This document shows, piece by piece, positions 43,150-52,648 of a DNA stretch of 64,000 nt (position 1 is its first letter; every line of letters starts with the position of its first letter). Location of the stretch: assembly GCA_010094025.1 (NCBI GenBank), contig ML991773.1:372001-436000 (forward strand), read 5' to 3'. The DNA comes from Viridothelium virens. Lineage: Eukaryota; Ascomycota; Dothideomycetes; Trypetheliales; Trypetheliaceae. The notes beneath the pieces are model-generated. The model saw only the letters and a program-made list of their open reading frames with translations. It did not search any database and had not been told where the DNA came from. The position numbers were made by a program, and so were the translations under genes.

Positions 43150-43509
43150 GGTGGAAGAGTGGGTTTGGAGGTTAGTAGGAATTGATACATTAATTTTTTT
43201 TAATGGTCTACTCGCGTACACAATGAGCCTGGTAGGAAGGTTGTTGCGTGTTAAAGATACAGAGCGTAGGCTGTTTTCCGTTCCCAAGTCCCCATTTCCC
43301 TTTCCCCAGCAAGCCGCCAAACAGTCAACCCCGTCATTATCCTGGCCAAGAAATGAAATATATTTACTGAAATAAGAAAAGGTCTTGTTGACGTGAGGAG
43401 TCCAGATTGAAGAAGTCAGATTTCTTGCTTCACCCCCTTCCCATGACTCCTATCCCACAAAGGGCAAATCTGGTGTAAAAAGTATGAGTACTCCGTGGCT
43501 CCAGTGAAA
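43150..43509. other. Convergent intergenic region, HAD hydrolase / SREBP
   Basis: 360 nt between converging stops, including an AT-rich stretch at about 43185-43205. No gene or element recognised. Confidence 0.4.
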
Positions 43510-46500
43510 TTAACAAACTCCTACCGGCGAGCGTCTATCACGTTCATGATCGCTTGCACTAAAATATCCGTCATCTTCATCTTCCTCCATTACTTCTCTC
43601 ACGCCAGCGAGCTGCTTGATCATGCCGAGGCATTCGTCGACCAACTTGCCTGTAGCATTTGAACTGAGCCCGCTCTTCCTGCCAGCTTCTCCGCCGATCC
43701 AGAAACGAAGAGCACAGGCCAGATTTTCAAGACCCTGTCTTGTCTCGGCTGTGAGTGCTGGATCTCGTAGGAAAGTTCGCAGAAGTCGAATGGCCGCAAC
43801 GACGCTGAGCAAGGTGCACTGAGAGTGTGGAAATGCACTTCGGTTCACCATTGCAACCGCGCTATTCCGTGCATCTGTCGACAGACCGGCTAAGTCCGAG
43901 ACGAGCCAAATACATTTGGAAAAGGTGAGAGAGATGTGGACGTCGAAGGTAATTGGCGCGTCAGACACCAGGTTGACCAAGGGAATCGGAGCGGACGTAC
44001 TCGATGCTTTCGTAGGTTGTAAAGTTGGCGATGGCGGTGTTGCGGGTAGCGCTTCACAAGCTGCAGAGATATTCGCATCACGATGATTATCATCGAGAAT
44101 TGATTTAGCAGCAAGCGCTCGGGCCGAAGCCCCAGATCGAGGCGGCGCAGCTCGAACGGCGAGCTCCAGTTCGGGCGACGCGCCTTCAGCTTCTGCATCG
44201 GGAGTTTCAAGGAAATTAAGAATGACTTTGTTGAGGACCAGGCTGGACCACCAAGCAGCCAAGGCGTCAAGCGGTGATGCGATAGCAAAGTCCTCCACTA
44301 CGCTATCCATGGTGCCTTCAGAGTGAGTATCCTCTGCACTGGGACGATTCCAGGCCAGATTATATGCACGTTGAATAATCGAGTCAACAAGCACATCGTC
44401 ACAGTCCATTTCCAACAAGCTGGCCAAATGGCTGGCCAAAGCTCCCGTGCTATCTTTGGAATCATTAGGAACGCGCTTTAGCAGATTGTGCTCGCGCTTA
44501 GCGGCATCCCAGTATCTTCGAGCTAACTGGGCGGTAATCTCCTCGAACAGAAACCATGATCCATAACCGGCATTTGCGACTTCCCATAGAAACACTCGAA
44601 TATGCAAAGCCTTAAGCATCAGTCTCGCGGGGCTGTCCGGAAGTGTTCCGGATGCCATCAGAGTCAGCAGGAGACGACTTTTGCTTATTTCAGCATCACC
44701 TCCAGTGAGTTGCGCATCGAGTGCTATTTCCCAGGCTTTAATCCTTGCATCTTCGTCGTCCTTGGTCTGGCCTGTGAGCAAGGCATAGCCATGCCACCCA
44801 ATGAGTTTCCGGGTGCTGAGCTTCAGCATTTTCAGGCCCAAGGCTGCTGCTTCAAGAAGGAAGCTATGTCGAGGAACCCACACCGTTTGGATTGCAGTGA
44901 GCCAGGCCTTTCGACGAACTTCAACAGGGGCAGCAAGCGAAGGTGCCGCTGAAAGGTTGACCGGGGCTGTTGATGCTTTTGGCTTCCGTTTTGAAAAGTC
45001 ATTGATGAGGGACGAGAAGAGGTATACCAGGCAGAAAATAAGCAGTCCAGCCTTGATGATTGTGAAAAGTCCGCTTCGACTGTGCGTATCGTCAAATGAC
45101 GTGGCCGATCCGATTGACCTTGCGACATGCCGCAATGGCTCCAGTGGGACAGCTGAGAGCCCTTTATCCGGCTGCCCGCGATCGCTAGCCCTTTGACTGC
45201 GAGAGCTAAACCCTTCCACGATCATGAGTCCTGCTAGTGAACCAACCATGAGCCTACTCATGAGCGCATTGCCCCTCCTATGTGCACCGAAAGCCAAACT
45301 CTCGGGAGCAACTGCTCGTGCAGACTGACCATAAAGTGGGTAGCTTGCTTGTCGTGGTTCAAAGTGCTGCTGCTGTTGGGCTTGGTGAAGCCGCCTTATG
45401 TTTTCAGGCACCGGGATCATGCCTTCAGTTACACTTTGGAGGCGGGCGCCAGAAGCGGGATCCATTGCTGGACCGGTTGCGGTTGGACTGAGTACTTGTT
45501 GGTTCGGATGCATACTCCCCGGCGAGACGTCAGAGTGCGGAGATCGCACAGACGGATTGACAGTCATTGCTCCGGTAAGAATGAGCTTTTCAGATGCTTG
45601 CAATCGTACCTTGAGAGCCTTGACCTCGTCGTTTAATTTCTTGTTACGCTTCTCAAGGTGATTGATATACTCTGTTGCCTTGGAGAGCACGGTTGCTTTG
45701 TTGAGCTTGTGCGCAGGAGTAAGACCTTCTAGGTCTTCGGCCTCATCACCGATACCGTCGCCGGTGGAACCTTTCGACATGACTCTAAGGCTAGGTACGC
45801 TGTCTCGCAAGGCTGCGATCTTATCGTTCAAATTGGTTCGATACCGCTTCTCAATCATATTGTGCGCTGTTTTCTTTACCGGTGCGTTTGCCTGATCAAG
45901 GTTTGGAGGCGAGTCTCCATTATCCTCATCGGTGGACGATTTCCGCTTCCTAGGATTTTCGCCGCTCGCGGGCATTGGATCCGGTGAAGACGACGAACCA
46001 CACCCTGGTATTTCTGAAGGAATATGGCCATTAGTTGCAGTTGAGGGCCATGCAATGCTTGAGAGTTGTTTGATCTCATCTAACGAGAGTGGGGGGCTAA
46101 TACTTCGGTTAGCTATCTATTTCATCAAGTTTAGAGAAATTTATTCTGAAATTAGGACCTCAAGACATGTAGCACGAGCATTTTGCTCATCCAGACTAGC
46201 TACGCTGAAATATCCAGCAAGAGAACTAAACTAGAAGGGAAAAAGAAGGTGACAATACATGAGTGTAAGGTCGTGGCACAGGAAAGGGAAACCTGCCTTT
46301 GCGGTCTGGTTGCATAGGTTGGTTGCCCAGAAGGTTGACTTGACATATTGGAAGGACTGCTATGAGAAAGTTCGTTTATCCTTTGCGCGTTCCCAAAGGG
46401 GGAAGTAGCAGGATTGTTGAAGTCGAAAGTGGCTTTCATCGACGAAGGGGTACCGAATCTAAAAGGATTTCTCCCTGTCGCCTGGATCGAGCTCATATCT

Positions 46501-46995
46501 ACGGGCTCGTTCGCGTTTTCGAGCTTTGGCCTCAAGCCTTCCTCGAACATCACTCCGTTACTGTTAGGGTAGAGCATGCCGTTTGCACGTTCTTGGAAGC
46601 ATGAATTGTAGTCTAAAACACTTATCAATATTCGCCACGGAAAAAAATAATGTGACCAATTCAGTGTCAGCTTTGAGAAGACAGGGCGCACCGTTCTGCT
46701 TTGTGGCATATCTCCCATGACCTCCACGACCGGAGCGACTAGCTGAAGCGGCAGGGTGATTGTGTGGGTACATGGATTCCATACCTTTCTGGCCATATTG
46801 GGGAGGCTGTTGATGCGGAGATAACGCTGGGGACAGCGGATCCCAGCGCATCCACTGGTCCCACTCATTATCACCATTTATCCCGTCTCCTACCACAGCA
46901 GAGCCGTTATGAAGAGCCGGACCACTTGTTGTGGTCGCTGACCACGGATTTTGTCGGGCCCGTGGTTGGAAGGGAGTGTCCCCAGAGCCGTCCAT
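43510..46995 (-). CDS. Sterol regulatory element-binding protein (membrane-bound bHLH transcription factor)
   Basis: Exons (minus): 46692-46995, 46297-46612 and 43510-46102; 1070 aa. Intron 1 is 79 nt. Intron 2 (46103-46296, 194 nt) has a GC donor (AG/GCAGGT); only this donor keeps phase and yields [21 protein letters not shown]. Seen: a bHLH domain at about 283-360 with the SREBP-specific tyrosine ([11 protein letters not shown], Tyr294) and leucine zipper; two membrane helices at about 486-504 ([18 protein letters not shown]) and 551-573 ([18 protein letters not shown]) with a luminal loop between; and a long C-terminal regulatory region of the fungal DUF2014 type. By family it is released from the ER membrane at low sterol or oxygen and activates ergosterol and hypoxia genes (SrbA/Sre1). 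I leave the symbol blank because naming varies. Confidence 0.93.
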
Positions 46996-47088
46996 GCCAA
47001 TGAGAATGTTGAAGGAAGATTACGAGTTATGCTACTCTCTTGTTTCTCAAAATGCCAGTGTGGGATATTGTAGAGACTGTACGGTCGT

Positions 47089-47463
47089 CTAGTTGTGCAG
47101 GGGCTTGGCGGCTCTTTTCGGAGGGACGGACTTGAAGTTTTGGAGGTTTGCTGCCTTGGTCAGGCTGGCGCCCGAGAAAAGAGTTTTTTTTGTGAGGGCA
47201 ATTCTTACCTTGAACGCTTCCGATGTGGCAGGACTAGGAGCGGTAGGCACAAGGCAATCGTCCGTCCCTGTTTTGAGACGGTTGTACCAATGGGACCAGA
47301 GGATAGTCACTCGACTCCTAGCCTTGGCTCCCCCGAGCTGGGTATCGGAGAAAGGAGGGAGTGTGTAGAGTAGGCAGGCCAGCTGCTCAGAAAGTGGTTT
47401 GTTCAATCCGCGTAGGAGGGGAGGAAAGAGAGGAGAGGAACCATTGTAGTTCAAAGGTAGCAA
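47089..47463 (-). CDS. Hypothetical protein, 5' end unresolved
   Basis: The reading frame on the minus strand stays open from about 47540 to a stop at 47089 and contains PPLLRGLNKPLSEQLACLLY, TLPPFSDTQLGGAKARSRV and ILWSHWYNRLKTG, then a Lys/Ala-rich tail ending KRAAKPLHN. The segment has real protein character (amphipathic, balanced composition), but no ATG lies in frame, so an upstream exon or another start must exist. A GTAAGA...GGCAG pair at 47154-47211 could be an intron, but splicing it loses the stop. No family recognised. It lies just upstream of the SREBP start on the same strand, so it could also be part of that gene's leader. Confidence 0.35.
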   Translation of the reverse strand: MLPLNYNGSSPLFPPLLRGLNKPLSEQLACLLYTLPPFSDTQLGGAKARSRVTILWSHWYNRLKTGTDDCLVPTAPSPATSEAFKVRIALTKKTLFSGASLTKAANLQNFKSVPPKRAAKPLHN

Positions 47464-48671
47464 CGGACGGGAAAGCGGTGGTGCGAAAGCAAAGTCCAGA
47501 GCGATTATTGTGGCTGGCTTGCCGGCGCCACAACGTAACCTTCACTCTCCGCTCCGCAGCCCAACTAGCAAGGGTATCGCTGGTAATCGCCCCAATTTTG
47601 TCGTTTAACTACTCAGACAAAAGCCTCTAGAGCGCCGCAGAGCGGCCGCAATTGAGATGTAGATGCTTGGAGCTATCAACTTCGCCCGTCTTCCGTCTCG
47701 CGGATGCTGTACGACCAGCGCGCAGAGAGCGAGTGCGCCAGCATGAATACCAGAATTCCCCCAACCGCCCACGTCATGTCCGATCTCTGGACCTCCAGGG
47801 ACAGAGGTCGTTATCGGCAGCAGGAGCGAAATCTGGGTTCGTCTAGGGCATCCTGAATCTCAGCGCAGGGCCCGAGAGTCGCATGACGGCATACGCACTA
47901 CTGGAGCATATCGGGGCCAGCCAAGCGCCCCAGTGTAGCTTGTGTAACAAGCGGTCAAGTTACCGTTTGCGTTTGTTCAACACCGCAGCGGCGGGTGGAA
48001 GGGACTGGCGGAATGCTGGGACGGCGGACTGGCGATGTCATTCTCGACAGCGGTTTGCACCAGTGGCCAGGAGTTGAGCCTCAGACGAGGATGGGAGGCT
48101 GCGCGATGACGGACGGCAGCCCAGCGTCGCAGAAGGCCGACATGATTCGCACCAGCATCTACTTCTTCAGCCGGCCGGGCAGCCGGTGTAGAAAAGCTTC
48201 CAACGACATCATCGCGCGCACAGATGCGTTGACGGGCAGAGCAACGGCAGCGCTACCGAGAGCGTCGAGCGTGAGGGCCTGACGGGAGCCCTGACGAGAG
48301 CCCTGACGAGCGCCTTGGCGAGACTCACGAGAGGCACCAGAGCACCAGAGCCCTGCCAAGTGGGCGATCATGATCGCCATCTGCCAACAGTCACGGTGCA
48401 CTCGACTCCTCCTGGTCCTTGCACATCCGACTTCTCCCTCGTCTCCCCACTGTCCCTTTGCTCCCTCCCCGGCTTCCTCGCCTTCCCCCAGCCCGATTGC
48501 TTGGGTGTTTTAAGATCGTCAGCTCTGCTTCGAACCCTCTTCCCCACCATCTCATTCCGCCATTGAACCCTAAATCCTCGCCGTCAGGGTCCACCGTCCA
48601 CCTATTTCCGCCAACACGTCCATCCACGTCCTAGGGGGCCTTCATAAGCATACTGGCCCCATGTAGAAGTG
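47464..48671. other. Intergenic region with a 12-bp tandem repeat
   Basis: About 1.2 kb, GC-rich. It holds four tandem copies of a 12-bp unit (consensus GCCCTGACGAGA) at 48277-48324 and a pyrimidine-rich tract at about 48415-48500 just before the plus-strand gene, of the kind found in promoters of fungal housekeeping genes. No other feature recognised. Confidence 0.45.
48277..48324. repeat. 12-bp tandem repeat, four copies
   Basis: Units GGCCTGACGGGA, GCCCTGACGAGA, GCCCTGACGAGC and GCCTTGGCGAGA in a row, upstream of the 189-aa hypothetical gene. Confidence 0.75.
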
Positions 48672-49241
48672 ATGAATCCAGAACCTACCTCGCCGCTGCT
48701 CCAACCGACAGCACTGTCTTCTTCCACTCATACCAGTCCCATCACCAGGATGCTATCTCAACCAAGACTGCGGCCGGGTGCACCCCATGGCAGCAATGCA
48801 TCGATCAAACTCCCTTCCCTGCCGCCTTTCCACCCGGCCAACTTTCCTTCTGCTCAACATTCCAGTGCCGGAAACACACCTAGCTCTGGGGTGACAAGCT
48901 CGCAGCCACCAGTTTCACCACGGCAGCAGCAACGGCAGTACAACGACATTCAGAAGCAGCTTCAGGCCTACCAAAGAGACATCATTGCAACAGCTATGCG
49001 GAGGTCACCAGTCGCGTCATCCTGTGGTGTATCAGCCAAACCGGACAGTCCCAAGTTGGAGCCATTGGGGAGTCCTGGACCTGTTACGCCGCTAATTCTC
49101 GAAGAACAAGGCGGCTATATAGCTAGTGCTGCCCGTTCTGCTGGGGGGGAAAGTGCAACACAGGATGAGCTTGTGGACAGGCTTATCCGTGAAGAAGCAA
49201 GACGAAGGGGAGAAAGACCGACATCAGTGGGGAAGCCTTGA
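48672..49241 (+). CDS. Hypothetical Ser/Pro-rich protein (189 aa)
   Basis: Single exon starting MNPEPTSPLLQPTALSSSTH. The N-terminal half is disordered (Ser/Pro/Thr). A short helical region at about 86-110 contains QQQRQYNDIQKQLQAYQRD. Then come PKLEPLGSPGPVTPLILEEQ, possibly a conserved Ser/Thr-Pro phosphosite cluster, and a C-terminal helix QDELVDRLIREEARRRGE. No domain recognised. The pattern of short conserved-looking motifs in disorder suggests a real regulatory protein rather than chance. The preceding pyrimidine-rich tract supports a promoter. Confidence 0.65.
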   Translation: MNPEPTSPLLQPTALSSSTHTSPITRMLSQPRLRPGAPHGSNASIKLPSLPPFHPANFPSAQHSSAGNTPSSGVTSSQPPVSPRQQQRQYNDIQKQLQAYQRDIIATAMRRSPVASSCGVSAKPDSPKLEPLGSPGPVTPLILEEQGGYIASAARSAGGESATQDELVDRLIREEARRRGERPTSVGKP

Positions 49242-50805
49242 CGCACAAATCAGCAACTGCGTAGCGGGGGTTTTTCTAAGTCAAATTCTGACATGATCAT
49301 GTCTAGCGCTGCATTTGATGAACTTGATGAACTTGATGAAGCATTTTGATATCCAATCATGGCAAGGCGTTACTTTTACTGGCTGAACACCTAGAGTATG
49401 GGGAGGAAATCGTTCAGCATTGGTCTTGGATTTAGCTGTCGAGTCTATAGATACTAAAGCCGAGAGTCTTCTAAGGCAGACTCCTCTCACGGGTCTACAG
49501 AGCCATGATGCGGATTCCAGGTTACAAATTCATATAGGACGATATCGTCGCTTAACACAGTCGTTCAATCGTCGCAGATCCCGCCGCGGAATAATTAGTG
49601 TTTCAACCCATCAGTGTGCGCACTGCAAGAAGCGAACCATTTAGGGGCCAAGCAATATGTACCGCATGCACTCAATTTTCCACTAGAAAAGCCCGACGTC
49701 TTAGCATAGCTTTGGAATCATCTAGTGTGAAGCACGCCCCTCATCCAATTTCGTACATGTGCATGATGTGCACCCTCCTACGCCTCTCTCTAGTTGCTTC
49801 CCCCTCGTTGGGCAACATGCAGTTCCCCACATGACGCCACTGTAGTCCAGCGCCAGAGTCGAGTTGCCCAGTGAAGCAACCCGACGAGGAGCTTGGACGA
49901 CTCGGCGCCTTTCCCTAAATTAAATGCATACGGAGAGGTACACTGAGCCATATGGCCTCCCCTATTAAGGGTTCACTTTTCTAAGTTGCTGATTTGCCGT
50001 GCAGGTGAATGGTAGTTAACTATCAATAGGAATGCATGTCAGCTGCTACGCATGCAACGGACGAATAGACTGCGTGTGACAAAATGTGATAGTTCTTGCT
50101 TGGATCCACAAGGCTGTCACATTTCGTTACCAAGGACCTGGCCGCCAACGCCGCAACAATGTCGTCGGTAGTCGTCTGTCCTACTGCAATCACCGCTTCG
50201 TGTTAGTAGCACAAGAGGATCTGAGATCCCAAGCAGCCTGTGTAAAAACTCCTTCAGCTCGCCAATGGAAAAGCTCAGTCCTGAGCGAGGCCCACATGAC
50301 CATCCACCATTAACCAGCAGTGTCACGATCGCTCTGGCGAATCAAACTTGCAAATGGTTATCAACGGCTGTGAAACCTCCAAATAATCACTCAAAGCGAC
50401 CCCGGGGCCGAGGCAACCTGCCAATAGTGCACTACGGCGTCGTTCAATCTTCGGGATGCACGGCTGATGACGGGATCCGTTCCGAGATTATTGGGAGCGA
50501 ATGGCCCTGAAGGCCCAATCCGTGCTCATGTAGAGGGCAGCAATTTCTTTTTTAACACCCGGAGCTGCACCCGATTCCGCTGTGCACCCCGTGGAGAGCC
50601 GTCATCAGTTTGGGCATGTAGGGCTGTCTGTACGCCTGGCGTAGATAGCAATGTCCCCGAAATGCTCTCTATCACGTGGAAACTCGATCGTCTCGTAGTA
50701 GTCATGGATCAGTTTTCTGAGGCGAGAAGAGCCGGGATCCGTACTTCAGGGTCTTGTCAGCAAATGCTTAATCAGTCGACATTGGTGCAGAGATCAGAGA
50801 CAGCC
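49242..50805. other. Long intergenic region (1.56 kb)
   Basis: It contains three tandem copies of a 9-bp unit (TTGATGAAC/G) at 49315-49341 and otherwise only short frames. The 154-codon plus-strand frame at 50467-50931 runs antisense into the SRR1-like gene and has no protein-family character. No RNA gene or mobile element recognised. Confidence 0.4.
49315..49341. repeat. 9-bp tandem repeat, three copies
   Basis: TTGATGAAC twice followed by TTGATGAAG, downstream of the 189-aa hypothetical gene. Confidence 0.75.
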
Positions 50806-51848
50806 TTACCAGGGAAGGCCGCAAATCGTTTCATCGGCCTCTGCATCCTCATGAACTCTATCCCAGATCATCATAGCTGGCTTTGCAAGATCCGAAACTA
50901 TTTGTTTGACACAGAAGTCGGCGGCACATGAAATTACGACCGAAAAATCGTCCACCTCTAACAGCCCCCTGGGGTTGTCCAGGACATCAATCCCGAAATG
51001 CTGAAGCACCAACTTATCGACACTGGTGTAGATCGGGTCTTGCGCATAGCATCTGATTTTGTTGTACTTTCCCCGTCCCTTGTCAAAGATATCGCGTAAA
51101 GTCAAGATCAGTGCATGCTGAAAGGCAGCTCGACGAGCCTCTCTACTGCGGTGATCGTGTGATACTGACGCACAGGCGAAACTGACAATTTTGGTCACCT
51201 TCAGCTGCGTCCTTTTCGATGCCAACATCGACCTCAGCTGCTTACACGGCTGACTGGCTTCCCAAATTTCGCGCATAGTAACGAAGAATCTCTGGACTTC
51301 TTCAAACGATAGGTGTTGACAATCATTGATAATTTCCTTTGTGTATTTATCGCGTACTTCTATTTCATAGCGGACGACCAGATTGCAACAAGCTACACCA
51401 GGCTTGTTATCCAATTCAACTGAGGTCAGGGTCTGAATAGGAACGTAATAGAGAAGTGGCTTTCCCCTGCAATTCTATTAGCTGCCTGCTCTGGATAAGT
51501 GGATAAACTCTTCCATGAACGATAAAGGAAGTGGTAGCATTACACAATCCACTCTCTGTTGGGCTCAAAGCATCTTATCTTACGACCTGTCATGATTTTG
51601 TACTCGACCATGGTCCCATCAAGTCCCTTCACCAAGATTTTTCGGCCATTCTTGTTAAACCTGTCGAGCTGCTGACAGACGTCTCGAATAGCCTGCATAG
51701 TGAAGAAGGGTATACCAGCATCGAACCATGAGTGAACAGCCGAGGTCATTTCGTGCGTTCTTCTTGCTGTGTCTAGGGAAGGTGGCTCTTGAAAGACGTA
51801 GTAAAATTGGGGCGTGTATGGGACTGATGGGACTGACACGTGGGCCAT
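50806..51848 (-). CDS. SRR1-like domain protein (321 aa)
   Basis: Exons (minus): 51544-51848 and 50806-51466; the 77-nt intron has a GTAATG donor and GCAG acceptor and joins NREWIV to GKPLLYYVPIQTL. Seen: in the C-terminal third, KIVSFACASVSHD, then ALILTLRDIF, CYAQDPIYTSVDKLVLQHFG, IDVLDNPRGLLEVDDFSVVI and a Pro-bearing end, the layout of the SRR1-like domain first described in Arabidopsis SRR1 and common in fungi. The N-terminus is variable (MAHVSVPSVPYTPQFYYVF). The molecular function of the domain in fungi is not known; links to heme and clock regulation come from other kingdoms. Confidence 0.85.
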
Positions 51849-52648
51849 AATATATGGATGCTGAGACAACAAAGGGAACTAGAAGGCAGGTAAGTGGATC
51901 TGAACCCGTTAGCTGTACTTCTTCTCACACCGCTACCCGATAATGCTTATATATAAGATTTTGCTTGTTTAAGAGGCGAGACGCATCTAGCGCTTAGCCT
52001 ACCAAGAAGCACAAGCTAGACATCTTTGCCGGGAGACTCCTAAATTCTTCCTCTGTCTCCAAAGCATTAACGGATTCACATTGGTCGTCATTATCATGAA
52101 GACTCAATACCACGATCGCGGTCGAGATACCTGCCCGGTCCGGCGACGAGACACCGGGTTTTTCCAGAAAATCAATTCGCAATCCTGCAAATCATCAGCG
52201 TAACTAAAGGGAAGGCTCGCTTCCGATTGAGAATGCTCTCTCCCCTATGCAGCCACCGCATGACCGGAAAACCTAATATCTACTATACTTCCCACTAAGT
52301 CAAAGCTCACATGGCACGCACGTGCGTTAGCCTCCTCTTCATTCGGAAAATGATCGTCGTTCTCTAGTGATTCAAGCACAGAACCGATACATATGCACTG
52401 CCCTGGACAGGGTATTCCTGAAATATTCGGATACATGGAATTGAGAAAAACAACACCGCCGTTCGATACGCTATTTCAAGATCAGCACACTAGACCCGCC
52501 TCTTCTAAGATATATCAGTCTTACCTCCCTCCAAGACATTTTGCAGCGCGGGAAAAAAACCCCCCCACACAAACAAGAGTTAGGGATATCTTCAAACCGC
52601 CGCCGTATTATTTACAGGTCGAGATGAATTAAAGAAACAGAGCCCATC
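51849..52648. other. Intergenic region between SRR1-like gene and SEC3
   Basis: About 800 nt holding the small two-exon candidate described at 51994-52436. The rest includes an A/C-rich stretch (52555-52575) and the 3' flank of SEC3. No repeat family recognised. Confidence 0.35.
51994..52436 (-). CDS. Candidate small protein, two exons (101 aa), doubtful
   Basis: Proposed exons (minus): 52322-52436 and 51994-52184. The 137-nt intron (GTGCGT...TTTGCAG) joins FPNEEEANA to RLRIDFLEKPGVSS in phase. The product begins MYPNISGIPCPGQCICIG and ends in an acidic stretch (SVNALETEEEFRSLPAKM). Support is only the phase-consistent splice pair and a natural-looking joined sequence; no family is recognised and the intron is longer than most here. 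It could equally be noncoding. Confidence 0.3.

Noticed and set aside
47154-47211. Intron (GTAAGA...GGCAG) in the hypothetical frame upstream of SREBP
   Set aside because: Splicing shifts the frame and loses the stop, producing a longer and less protein-like product.
50467-50931. 154-codon plus-strand frame overlapping the SRR1-like gene antisense
   Set aside because: No protein-family character, and its 3' part is opposite clear SRR1-like coding sequence.
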